Under the pieces are notes generated by a model that saw nothing but the letters and a program-made list of their open reading frames with translations, was not told the DNA's origin and did not search any database. DNA of 64,000 bases, taken from contig CANXME010002096.1 in assembly GCA_948144175.1 (NCBI GenBank), forward strand, positions 2,852,001 to 2,916,000, written 5' to 3'. This DNA is from Closterium sp. NIES-65 (Eukaryota > Streptophyta > Zygnematophyceae > Desmidiales > Closteriaceae). A program made the translations under genes and the position numbers. The number at the start of each line of letters is the position of its first letter. Position 1 is the first letter of the stretch. Of the stretch, positions 36,340 through 45,643 are shown in pieces.

Positions 36340-36776
36340 TGTTGGGAACAAATAAGTCCTAAACGCCTCTGTCGTGTCGAAACTCTAAGACACAAGCGAA
36401 GCAACGCAATCGAAGCACCAGCGAGTCAACCCTCGGAGGTTGATGTAACCGCTGGAGGTTACGCGAAAGTCAAAGGTCAGCGACCTTTGACCTGACAAAT
36501 ACAGCGCGACAGCAAGGACATACAACTGACTCGACATTGAGCAGTTGCCCGAGTCGCACTGTATCGAACCGCAACAGTAAAGTAGTTATAATGTCTCTTC
36601 ATATTCTCCGTACTCATATACATATATATTCCTGTATCCCTTTGTTTTAATCAACTTACTTTACCCTCATATACTAGCGCAAGGTGGTTCAAGGACTTTA
36701 TTCAAACGCTTCCGCTATTACATCATTTTACTCAGACTTTAACTCTACAAAGATCCTAGGGCGTCTCAGCCCAACA
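36340..36776 (+). repeat. 3' LTR of copia B
   Basis: 437-bp partner of 23933-24369, followed by the AACGC target duplication and LINE 3' sequence. Confidence 0.9.
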
Positions 36777-36781
36777 AACGC

Positions 36782-36901
36782 CACGTGGACCCAGGTGTAG
36801 AGCAAAGTTCTATATCCAGGGTAGGGCCTCTCCTGAAGTCAGTTACGACTGAGAATGTATGCACTTCTCGTAGTGTAATAACATTCACCTAAAAAAAAAA
36901 A
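36782..36901 (+). mobile_element. LINE 3' UTR and poly(A) tail
   Basis: Sequence after the copia B target duplication, ending in 11 A at 36891-36901. Non-coding. It marks the right border of the nested stack. Confidence 0.75.
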
Positions 36902-37314
36902 GTCCCCCAACACCCACAAGACAAGAGCCATAAGTTGCCTGATGAGGCCTCAGAAGTCAGCGAAAAAAGGCTGATTTAGGTAAAAAAGGCCGAGATTTCA
37001 GACTTCGTTTAGAACCAGGGCTGATTTTTCAGCAATTTTTTGAAAAAAAAACAGGAAAAACTATGAATTTTATAGTGTAAAATGGCATAAAATGGCTAAT
37101 TTATATGATTTTCAGCATACTTTTTTGTACCAACTCTGATTGTTCAGCCTAGCCCAAAACCAATCTGTGATTAAAAGAAGTATCGGCACGTGAAGGCTGG
37201 AGCACATGCTCGATCTATTTAGGCCCTAAGATTGAGAAAGCTCATACGGACTGCCCCAGTGCCCCACGTATTACTGATGGTGAATGTGTATTCAGTCTCT
37301 GAATGATATGCCCG
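36902..37314. other. AT-rich intergenic stretch, nothing recognised
   Basis: Lower GC than the surroundings, with several A and T runs; no ORF, RNA or repeat is recognised. It lies between the LINE tail and the exon copies 3' of gene 1. Confidence 0.6.
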
Positions 37315-37379
37315 CCCAGAGCTGCAGCAGTGCCTGGTGGATAAAGGCCAGCTCAACACAGCCAGCCAAACAGAGGAAT

Positions 37380-37416
<37 letters not shown>

Positions 37417-37730
37417 ACACTTGAAAAGCCCGATATTGGTAATAAGTATGTCATTTCCTTGCTTTCCTACATCGTTGAAAGTCACTGTACGAAGTGCCCC
37501 AGGGCTGCAGCAGCACCAGATGAATGAATGCCAGCTCAACACAGCAGTCGGGGTGCTGAGCGTTGGTTGAGAGAGGCTACTTGCTACGATGAACACTTCT
37601 AATAATGCTTCACTTGCCCCTTGCTCTCCACCTCTGATACGGTAGTCTTTGAGCGATGTGCCCCAGGGCTGCAGCAGCGCCTGCTGAATGAAGGCCGGCT
37701 CAACACAGCCAGCCAAACAGCGGAACAGCA
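37315..37730 (-). repeat. Three partial tandem copies of the last exon of gene 1, with CAG runs
   Basis: About 37315-37370, 37495-37545 and 37650-37720 repeat the 3' part of exon 5 (coding sense AFIHQ.LLQPWGTS). Each unit is about 160-180 bp, two of them with CAG/CTG runs (37381-37414, 37726-37747). They lie past the stop codon of gene 1, so they are 3' UTR or intergenic copies. Confidence 0.75.
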
Positions 37731-37776
37731 GCAACAGCAGCAGCAGCCACACCTGAAGAGCCCAATAATAAGTATG

Positions 37777-40700
37777 TCATTTCCCCCTTGCTTTCTTCCA
37801 TCTTTGAAAGTCACTGCGCGACGTGCCCCAGGGCTGCAGCAGCGACTGGTGAATGAATGCCAGCTCAATGCAGCAGTCGGGGTGCTGAGCGTTGGGCTCC
37901 ACGTGGTACAGCAGATAGCCCACGCTCTCTAAGTGGTACACCATTGGAAGGGTGATGCCGGGGTTATTGACACTGCAAAATAGCAAGGGTGAGAAGGGTC
38001 ATATTAGAAGAAGCAAGGACACGAGTTGTCACTCTTCACACACATGGGCGTTGGGCTCCACGTGGTACAGCAGATAGCCCACGCTCTCCAGGTGGTATAC
38101 CATGGGGAGGGTAATTGTGGGGTTGTAGAGGCTGGGAGATAACACGAGCGGGAGCGGGGTCAGAATCAGGGGCGTGAAGGAATTCCTTTCACACACATGC
38201 GGCATGGGGATTGGGCCGCACATGAAAGAGCAGGTAACCCACGCTCTCAAGATGGTAACCCACGCTCTCAAGATGGTAACCCACGCTCTCAAGATGGTAA
38301 CCCACGCTCTCAAGATGGTAACCCACGCTCTCAAGATGGTAACCCACGCTCTCAAGATGGTAACCCACGCTCTCAAGATGGTAACCCACGCTCTCAAGAT
38401 GGTAACCCACGCTCTCAAGATGGTAACCCACGCTCTCAAGATGGTAACCCACGCTCTCAAGATGGTAACCCACGCTCTCAAGATGGTAACCCACGCTCTC
38501 AAGATGGTAACCCACGCTCTCAAGATGGTAACCCACGCTCTCAAGATGGTAACCCACGCTCTCAAGATGGTAACCCACGCTCTCAAGATGGTAACCCACG
38601 CTCTCAAGATGGTAACCCACGCTCTCAAGATGGTAACCCACGCTCTCAAGATGGTAACCCACGCTCTCAAGATGGTAACCCACGCTCTCAAGATGGTAAC
38701 CCACGCTCTCAAGATGGTAACCCACGCTCTCAAGATGGTAACCCACGCTCTCAAGATGGTAACCCACGCTCTCAAGATGGTAACCCACGCTCTCAAGATG
38801 GTAACCCACGCTCTCAAGATGGTAACCCACGCTCTCAAGATGGTAACCCACGCTCTCAAGATGGTAACCCACGCTCTCAAGATGGTAACCCACGCTCTCA
38901 AGATGGTAACCCACGCTCTCAAGATGGTAACCCACGCTCTCAAGATGGTAACCCACGCTCTCAAGATGGTAACCCACGCTCTCAAGATGGTAACCCACGC
39001 TCTCAAGATGGTAACCCACGCTCTCAAGATGGTAACCCACGCTCTCAAGATGGTAACCCACGCTCTCAAGATGGTAACCCACGCTCTCAAGATGGTAACC
39101 CACGCTCTCAAGATGGTAACCCACGCTCTCAAGATGGTAACCCACGCTCTCAAGATGGTAACCCACGCTCTCAAGATGGTAACCCACGCTCTCAAGATGG
39201 TAACCCACGCTCTCAAGATGGTAACCCACGCTCTCAAGATGGTAACCCACGCTCTCAAGATGGTAACCCACGCTCTCAAGATGGTAACCCACGCTCTCAA
39301 GATGGTAACCCACGCTCTCAAGATGGTAACCCACGCTCTCAAGATGGTAACCCACGCTCTCAAGATGGTAACCCACGCTCTCAAGATGGTAACCCACGCT
39401 CTCAAGATGGTAACCCACGCTCTCAAGATGGTAACCCACGCTCTCAAGATGGTAACCCACGCTCTCAAGATGGTAACCCACGCTCTCAAGATGGTAACCC
39501 ACGCTCTCAAGATGGTAACCCACGCTCTCAAGATGGTAACCCACGCTCTCAAGATGGTAACCCACGCTCTCAAGATGGTAACCCACGCTCTCAAGATGGT
39601 AACCCACGCTCTCAAGATGGTAACCCACGCTCTCAAGATGGTAACCACGCTCTCAAGATGGTAACCCACGCTCTCAAGATGGTAACCCACGCTCTCAAGA
39701 TGGTAAACCCACGCTCTCAAGATGGTAACCCACGCTCTCAAGATGGTAACCCACGCTCTCAAGATGGTAAACCCACGCTCTCAAGATGGTAACCCACGCT
39801 CTCAAGATGGTAACCCACGCTCTCAAGATGGTAACCCACGCTCTCAAGATGGTAACCCCACGCTCTCAAGATGGTAACCCACGCTCTCAAGATGGTAACC
39901 CACGCTCTCAAGATGGTAACCCACGCTCTCAAGATGGTAACCCACGCTCTCAAGATGGTAACCCACGCTCTCAAGATGGTAACCCACGCTCTCAAGATGG
40001 TAACCCACGCTCTCAAGATGGTAACCCACGCTCTCAAGATGGTAACCCACGCTCTCAAGATGGTAGAGCAATGGGCAGCGTGATGCCAAATTGGTATCTT
40101 TCCTCCACCCACCCGTTCGCTTATTGTGCAGGCTTTTTTTGGATTCTTAGCAACTACCACCCACTCCCACTCATTGTTGCAAGTAAGTGAGTATCTGACC
40201 AATAGCAGCTTCTGATACGTATATCACCACTCTCTCTCGCCCACCCACCACCTATCCACCCACCCACCCACCCACCAACCCACTCCCACTCACTGGTGCA
40301 AGTCAATGAGTATCTGACCAATCGCCGGGTCCCCAAACGGCTTCACTCGGCTAAACTCCTCCAACACCTCCTCCTCCCTCCCTTCCCCTCCTCCTCCCCC
40401 TTCTCCTCTCCCTCCTCCTCCACTCCCATCCCCCACCCCTTCCCCCCCACCCTCCCTCCTTCCTGGCTTAATATCATAAACCAACCCCTCCTCACACCCA
40501 TCGCAATCCACCTTCAGAACATCCACATAGGAGTGATTATTCGCAGCCATGACCTCCCCCACAGTCATGAACTGCACTCCCGGTCGGTCCACTCTCGCTC
40601 TCTCGATCACCCCGGCCCCGGCGAGGCCGATGGGGAGGAGGCGGAGGAAGGAGAGGGCTTGCATGGAGGAGGCGAGAGAGGGGTCGAGGAATGGGTCGAA

Positions 40701-43700
40701 GGTGAGCGGACGCGTGAGGGGGAACTTGAAGAACATGTCCTTTTCAAAGGAGTACTCCCCGCCTGACCCTATGCTGGGAGGAAAGAGTGGGGGGGGGGGG
40801 GGGCTTAGATTGGAGGAAAGAGGGGGAATGGGGATATGAGGGAAGGGATAGGGGGTAGTGGAGAAGGGGAACAGGGCGAGGGGGAAAAAAACGAGGCAGC
40901 ATGAGAAATGGATGGAGGGTGAAGGGGGTGTGAGAGGCAGGAGAACTCAAAGGTGACAAAAAACACGTGCTTAGCCTCAAGGGCGTCTAAGAAGCATATA
41001 TTTTACTACGGTACTGTATTATCTGGGAAAAATACGTTCGAGACGTCTCTTGGGCAAGCACATACAGACCCCTTACCCACCTGTACACGAGAAAGAAGGA
41101 GACGTCTCAAAACACTCCTCCTTCCTTGCACATACAGACCCCTTACCCACCTGTACACGAGAAAGAAGGAGACGTCTCAAAACACTCCTCCTTGCACATA
41201 CAGACCCCTTACCCACCTGTACACGAGAAAGAAGGAGACGTCTCAAAACACTCCTCCTTGCACATACAGACCCCTTACCCACCTGTACACGAGAAAGAAG
41301 GAGACGTCTCAAAACACTCCTCCTTGCACATACAGACCCCTTACCCACCTGTACACGAGAAAGAAGGAGACGTCTCAAAACACTCCTCCTTGCACATACA
41401 GACCCCTTACCCACCTGTACACGAGAAAGAAGGAGACGTCTCAAAACACTCCTCCTTGCACATACAGACCCCTTACCCACCTGTACACGAGAAAGAAGGA
41501 GACGTCTCAAAACACTCCTCCTTGCACATACAGACCCCTTACCCACCTGTACACGACAGGGTTATCTGGCAGAAAGGTCTTCATGTTGCATAGCCACTGA
41601 GGCATGGGGGAAAAAGGAATGGGGATGGGAAGATAAGGTGGACAAGGGAAGAGAAGACAGGGAAGGGGAAAAAAGGTGGGGGAGGGAAGAGGATATGGAT
41701 GGGATGGGGATGGGAGCACATGAGCCGACCGAGGTTTGCAGAGAAAGAAGCAACTGGAACTACGGGAATGAAATGGAAAACGAGTCTGGAACTGCGGAGG
41801 AGGGAGAATCTAAAGGCCCCTGTGGGTGAACTTGACAGTACAACAACGCTCCCCCCTCCTTCCCCTCAATGCCCGCTTTTGAGAATCCTAGAAATGATGG
41901 AAAGCTTGGGGAACTGAAAGAACACGCAACGCCCCCTTCCCTTTCCCCTCCATGTCCCCGACCCCAACTCGATGCTTCCCCCTCACCTTGCGGCCGTCCG
42001 CCCACACGCCCACACGCTCCTCCTTGGGGCAGGGGAAAGTTGGCATTACCACGGAGAGCTGGCTTGCTGTGCACTGCAGCAAGAGACCCATTGCACTGAC
42101 ACGCTGCTGCTACCCCTCCACTCCACTCCCCACGCTCCCAGCGCTTTCCAACTCACCTTGCGGCCGTCCGCCCACACGCCCACGCGCTCCTCCTTGGGGC
42201 AGGGGAAGGTGGGCACGAGGATGGACAGTTGGCTCTGCAGCATGTCCAGCTGCGGCTGCATCCCCTTGAGCTGTGCGAGGCGACGGCGAAGGTTCATCTG
42301 AGGGCGAGAAATGGGAGGAGTGGGACAGGAATGGGAGGAGTGGGACAGGAATGGGAGGAGTGGGACAGGAATGGGAGGAGTGGGACAGGAATGGGAGGAG
42401 TGGGACAGGAATGGGAGGAGTGGGACAGGAATGGGAGGAGTGGGACAGGAATGGGAGGAGTGGGACAGAAATGGGAGGAGTGGGACAGGAATGGGAGGAG
42501 TGGGACAGGAATGGGAGGAGTGGGACAGGAATGGGAGGAGTGGGACAGGAATGGGAGGAGTGGGACAGGAATGGGAGGAGTGGGACAGGAATGGGAGGAG
42601 TGGGACAGGAATGGGAGGAGTGGGACAGGAATGGGAGGAGTGGGACAGGAATGGGAGGAGTGGGACAGGAATGGGAGGAGTGGGACAGGAATGGGAGGAG
42701 TGGGACAGAATGGGAGGAGTGGGACAGGAATGGGAGGAGTGGGACAGGAATGGGAGGAGTGGGACAGGAATGGGAGGAGTGGGACAGGAATGGGAGGAGT
42801 GGGACAGGAATGGGAGGAGTGGGACAGGAATGGGAGGAGTGGGACAGGAATGGGAGGAGTGGGACAGGAATGGGAGGAGTGGGACAGGAATGGTGGGTTT
42901 GAGCGTAGAGCAGAGGACAGGTGGGCATGAGAATGTCCAGCTGGCTGTGGAATGTCCAGCTGGCTGTGGAATGTCCAGCTGGCTGTAGAATGTCCAGCTG
43001 GCTGTAGAATGTCCAGCTGGCTGTAGAATGTCCAGCTGGCTGTAGAATGTCCAGCTGGCTGTAGAATGTCCAGCTGCATGACTCTTAGCTGTGAGAGGCG
43101 GCGGCGGAGGTTCATCCGAGGGCGAGAGTCGGGAGTGGTATAATATGGTTTGGAATGGTATGGTGGAAGTTTAGAGCACAGGTGGGCGCAAGAACGGAAA
43201 GCTGGCTCTGCAGCATGTCCAGCTTGGGCGGCTGCATGACGCCTAGCTGTGAGAGGCGACGCTTCAGGTTCAGATTGGAGTGGTACAGTATGGTAGGGAA
43301 TGGTATGGTGGGGTGAAAGGTTAGAGCAACCGGAGGGCACGAGGGTGGGACAGCTGGCTGTGCAGCATGTCCGGCTTGGGCGGCTGCATGACGCCTAGCT
43401 GTGAGAGGCGACGGCGTGAAGTGGAACATTGGAACGATCCGTTTGAGCCTGGAAGTGGGGAACGAGGATGGATGGACAGCTGGCTCTGCAGCATGTCAAG
43501 ATTGGGCGGCTGCATCACCTTGAGTTGTGATGTGCCTACTTTTGAGTCAACTCAAAACTAAGCTGCATGACCTTGAGTTGTGATGTGAGAGGCGATGGCG
43601 AAGGTTCATCTGAGGGCGAGAAACGGGAATATCGGGGCATTGGAACGATCAGCTTGAGCCTGCAGTGGGCACGGAATGGATGGGACAGCCAGCTGGCTCT

Positions 43701-44304
43701 GCAGCATGCCCAGCTGGGGCTGCATGACCTTGAGCTGTGATGTGCGAGGCGACGCCTTAAGTTCATCACAGGTGTTGTCGAGCATGGATGGAGGCGACGG
43801 CGGAGGTTCTCTCCGTGAAGCCCCCTTCCAGCATTTCCCTTGCAAAAGGTGGCCTTTCACAGAGGTGGGGATGGGTAGAAAGGGGTAGGAAAGGGTATGA
43901 AACAGTAGGGAGAGGTGGGAGGGAGAGGTGCACTTTCAACAAGAACGGAGAGGCTGAAAGTGCCACGTGGCAGTCACCTTGTGCACGTTATTAGCATGTG
44001 CCAGCATCTGCTGCTCCGCTATAAACGCTCTGAAGTCCTTATCGTCTGGGGGGGACGGAAAGTTGCGCACCGCGCCGCTGCTGCCGAACGGGCCGCCGCT
44101 GCCAGCCGCGCCGCCATAATTATGACCGTTGGGATACTCCCGAGGGGGCGAGAGGAGCTGCAGGGAGAGTACGACGAGAACGACGCACGCGAGAACGAAT
44201 AACGGGCCTTGCAGGGATGGATTCGGTACAGGCTTTTGGGAGAGTGGGGGGAGAGCGGGGTTGGTGGCCGGTCGCAAAAGCGCGTCGCGCGAAACCACTC
44301 GCAT
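37777..44304 (-). CDS. METTL24-like type II membrane methyltransferase, five exons
   Basis: Exons on the minus strand are 44304-43978, 42297-42157, 41596-41547, 40773-40294 and 37972-37777. All introns are GT-AG, the phases agree and the model gives 397 residues ending in TGA. Exon 1 has a cytosolic N-terminus and one membrane segment (GPLFVLACVVLVVLSLQLL, residues about 33-51), then a Gly/Pro/Ser stem. Exon 2 gives a coiled coil (NLRRRLAQLKGMQPQLDMLQ) and RVGVWADGRK. Exons 3-4 complete the family signature DGRKWLCNM...VVYSIGSGGEYSFEKDMF and TFDPFLDP, then VDVLKVDCDGCEEGLV and GQILIDLH. Exon 5 gives GYLLYHVEPN...CCIELAFIH. This signature is that of METTL24-like SAM-dependent methyltransferases with an FkbM-like fold. 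The substrate is unknown; a Golgi lumen location is inferred from topology. Exon 4 contains an in-frame Gly/Glu-rich insert of about 35 residues. Confidence 0.88.
38030..38232 (-). repeat. Partial copies of gene 1 exon 5 in intron 4
   Basis: About 38040-38137 repeats the 5' half of exon 5 (TITLPMVYHLESVGYLLYHVEPNA) and about 38190-38232 repeats the YLLFHVRPN part. Both lie upstream of the true exon 5 and lack its 3' half, so they cannot replace it. Confidence 0.75.
38233..40064. repeat. 21-bp minisatellite, about 87 copies, in gene 1 intron 4
   Basis: Unit AACCCACGCTCTCAAGATGGT (+ strand), almost perfect over 1.83 kb, with a few one-base length changes near 39640-39860. On the minus strand the unit reads YHLESVG, the same seven residues as in exon 5, so it was seeded from that exon. 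It is open in several frames on both strands because 21 is a multiple of three; this is not evidence of coding. The copy number may be misassembled. Confidence 0.95.
41040..41560. repeat. 66-bp tandem array, eight copies, next to gene 1 exon 3
   Basis: Each unit holds CACATACAGACCCCTTACCC, then CACCTGTACACGAG, then GGAGACGTCTC; the first unit is a few bases longer. On the minus strand every unit carries GTGTACAG followed by GTGGGTAAGG, that is the end of exon 3 with its splice donor. The true exon 3 is the rightmost copy (41596-41547). The array sits in intron 3. Confidence 0.9.
42301..42893. repeat. 20-bp minisatellite, about 29 copies, in gene 1 intron 1
   Basis: Unit GAATGGGAGGAGTGGGACAG, near perfect, starting just upstream (minus strand) of the acceptor of exon 2 at 42297. 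On the transcribed strand it is C/T-rich, so it extends the polypyrimidine tract of that acceptor. Confidence 0.92.
42929..43077. repeat. 19-bp tandem repeat, about 7 copies, derived from exon 2
   Basis: Unit GAATGTCCAGCTGGCTGTA. The minus strand reads CAGCTGGACATTCTACAGC, a variant of the exon 2 stretch that encodes QLDMLQS. It is an exon-seeded repeat in intron 1. Confidence 0.85.
43078..43790 (-). repeat. About five degenerate partial copies of gene 1 exon 2
   Basis: Copies of the coding sense LRRRLSQLGVMQPPKLDMLQSQLS are seen near 43075-43115, 43190-43275, 43345-43415, 43466-43530 and 43560-43770, in intron 1. They hold the 5' half of exon 2. The last one before the true exon is not joined to the PCPKEERVG half. 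Confidence 0.75.
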
Positions 44305-44719
44305 GACGGCTTCGCGATTCCTAAGTTACAAACGGAGAACAATGTGGCAAGTTGGCAACTACGGTGGCGTAACGTGCGGGAAAAGGCGGCCGAAAATACA
44401 GTTTTACTAGCTATGGGGTGGTTCGTTGGCCTGCAATGGCCGAGCAAGCCTGGATGATGGCGGTATTGCGAAGGCCTCCATTTCCGATTATTTCGTTCTT
44501 TGGGCGTAACAAGCACACGTCACTTTTCGCCGAACCGAACAAGAGTCGACGTGAGGGTGGGGTGAGGTGGGGGTGAGGGCTGGTTGTGGCTGCGAAAGAG
44601 TTCGCTGGGCGTACTCAGAGCAATGCGTTACTACATTCCGCTGAATGCAAAAGTGTTGTGTACAATCAGGCGTTTTTCTATTCAAGATCATTAGCATGAA
44701 CACTCGCTAGCTGCAGTAA
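44305..44719. other. Upstream region of gene 1, no clear promoter element
   Basis: This should hold the promoter and 5' UTR of gene 1 (minus strand). I see no convincing TATA box or other motif, and no other gene. Confidence 0.5.
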
Positions 44720-44863
44720 GGACGCGGTGAAAGTGGAGGATCTATCGCCAAAGGATCGTTTTTTAGCGCGGTTAAAAGGTTGTGTACCTTTCGTGTCCAA
44801 TATGCGAGGTTCAGTGCGGTGACCGAATCGATCTATCCCCGATCGAGCACTTTCACCGCGTCC
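44720..44863. mobile_element. MITE with 16-bp terminal inverted repeats and TAA target duplication
   Basis: 144 bp. The left end GGACGCGGTGAAAGTG is the exact inverse complement of the right end, and TAA flanks both sides (44717-44719, 44864-44866). A 3-bp TAA duplication and G-initial inverted repeats fit the PIF/Harbinger superfamily. It is non-coding and non-autonomous, and lies upstream of gene 1. Confidence 0.8.
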
Positions 44864-44866
44864 TAA

Positions 44867-45643
44867 GAACGAGGGGAGATTGTCAGCTTTTGAAAGTGAA
44901 CATCATATGGCAGTTGAAATCGATGAATGGATAAATGTGTGGGAATACATTTGCTCCATATGCCACTACATGCATAGCAACTCTACAGGCAGCACGCCTG
45001 GATGGTACGTTCAGCAGCACTTCTATATGAACAATGAATACGCCATTGCCATTCCGACCCATCTCGAGGTGCCAAATTAGGCGTGCTACATGCTACACCG
45101 AACAAAAATACCAGCATAAACACAAGTGTGGTGTACCACAGTCCACCAGCACTATTCCTCCTACAAAGTTGATATGCACTGCAGTGCTCAGAGAAACTTT
45201 GGAAAGGCCGAGAAAGTGCAGCTGCAGAAGAATCTGTGCCCAAGACAACACCGCTTCCTGCAAATGTGCAGACAAGCAGCACCACAAGCTCGCTCCTGCC
45301 CATCAGTGCAGTTCAGGGGTAGCTCCCTTCACTAGCAACCAGCAGCCCGTTACCAGGACACCAGGTTACCAGTCATCATGGTCCCATGGTGTTACATTAC
45401 TCCGTAACCAGCAGCTCACTCAGGCGGATGCCTCGTGTGGCAGGCTGATGAGAGTCAGCAACGTGGCACTGGTGTATGCACATCACACGTCACAGGCCCA
45501 CCCTGTTGCCACGTCACCAGCATAGACTTCATGCATTGGGTTCGTGCGGCAGGCTGATGAGACTCAGCCCCGTGGCAATGGCCGAGTACACAGTAGCAGA
45601 GCAGCGTGCGGTTACCACGTTACCAGCATGCTGATGATACGAT
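44867..45643. other. Region between the two genes, with partial copies of gene 2's last exon
   Basis: About 45430-45460 and 45540-45585 repeat the end of gene 2's last exon (GGCAGGCTGATGAGACTCAG words). An open frame at 45303-44983 (minus) has no recognised domain and is not called as a gene. Nothing else is seen. Confidence 0.6.

Larger units (their letters stand above)
23933..36776 (+). mobile_element. Copia B: Ty1/copia element with copia D nested in it
   Basis: The LTRs are 437 bp each (23933-24369 and 36340-36776), ends TGTTGGG/CCCAACA, with about 7 differences by eye (about 1.6%). The perfect 5-bp target duplication AACGC lies in the LINE (23928-23932, 36777-36781). The primer-binding site TGGTATGAGAGCTGG is at 24370-24384 and a polypurine tract (GAAGGGGAG) abuts the 3' LTR. 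Parts: gag with a CHICKTSGHPRTHCP knuckle, protease-like region, pre-integrase and integrase (31599-34358), linker, RT with YVDD (about 35075-35941), RNase H (about 35945-36260). Nearly whole apart from copia D and a few breaks. It is a different lineage from copia A and D. Confidence 0.9.
249..36901 (+). mobile_element. LINE (L1-like), the host of the nested stack, in three main pieces
   Basis: One non-LTR retrotransposon can be followed through the stack: 249-4422, then 23860-23932 after copia A, then 36782-36901 after copia B, ending in an 11-base A run at 36891-36901. The joins are supported by the insertions' target duplications and by coding sense: the end of the first piece (residues GEKA) continues in the second with a short Trp-rich tail (TWSNGFLSIWHNP) and a stop. 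The 5' end lies outside the window. The structure (endonuclease, RT, C-terminal zinc-binding motif, poly(A) tail) fits L1-like elements. No target duplication of the LINE itself can be checked because its 5' end is missing. Confidence 0.85.

Noticed and set aside
38174-39792. Long open frames of repeated HALKMVT, RSQDGNP or LESVGYH units on both strands
   Set aside because: They arise because the 21-bp unit is a multiple of three without stops; the same array is open in several frames at once and is intronic in the gene model.
44983-45303. A small membrane protein gene of 106 residues (minus strand)
   Set aside because: No recognisable domain, no splice or promoter context, and the region holds copies of gene 2's last exon.
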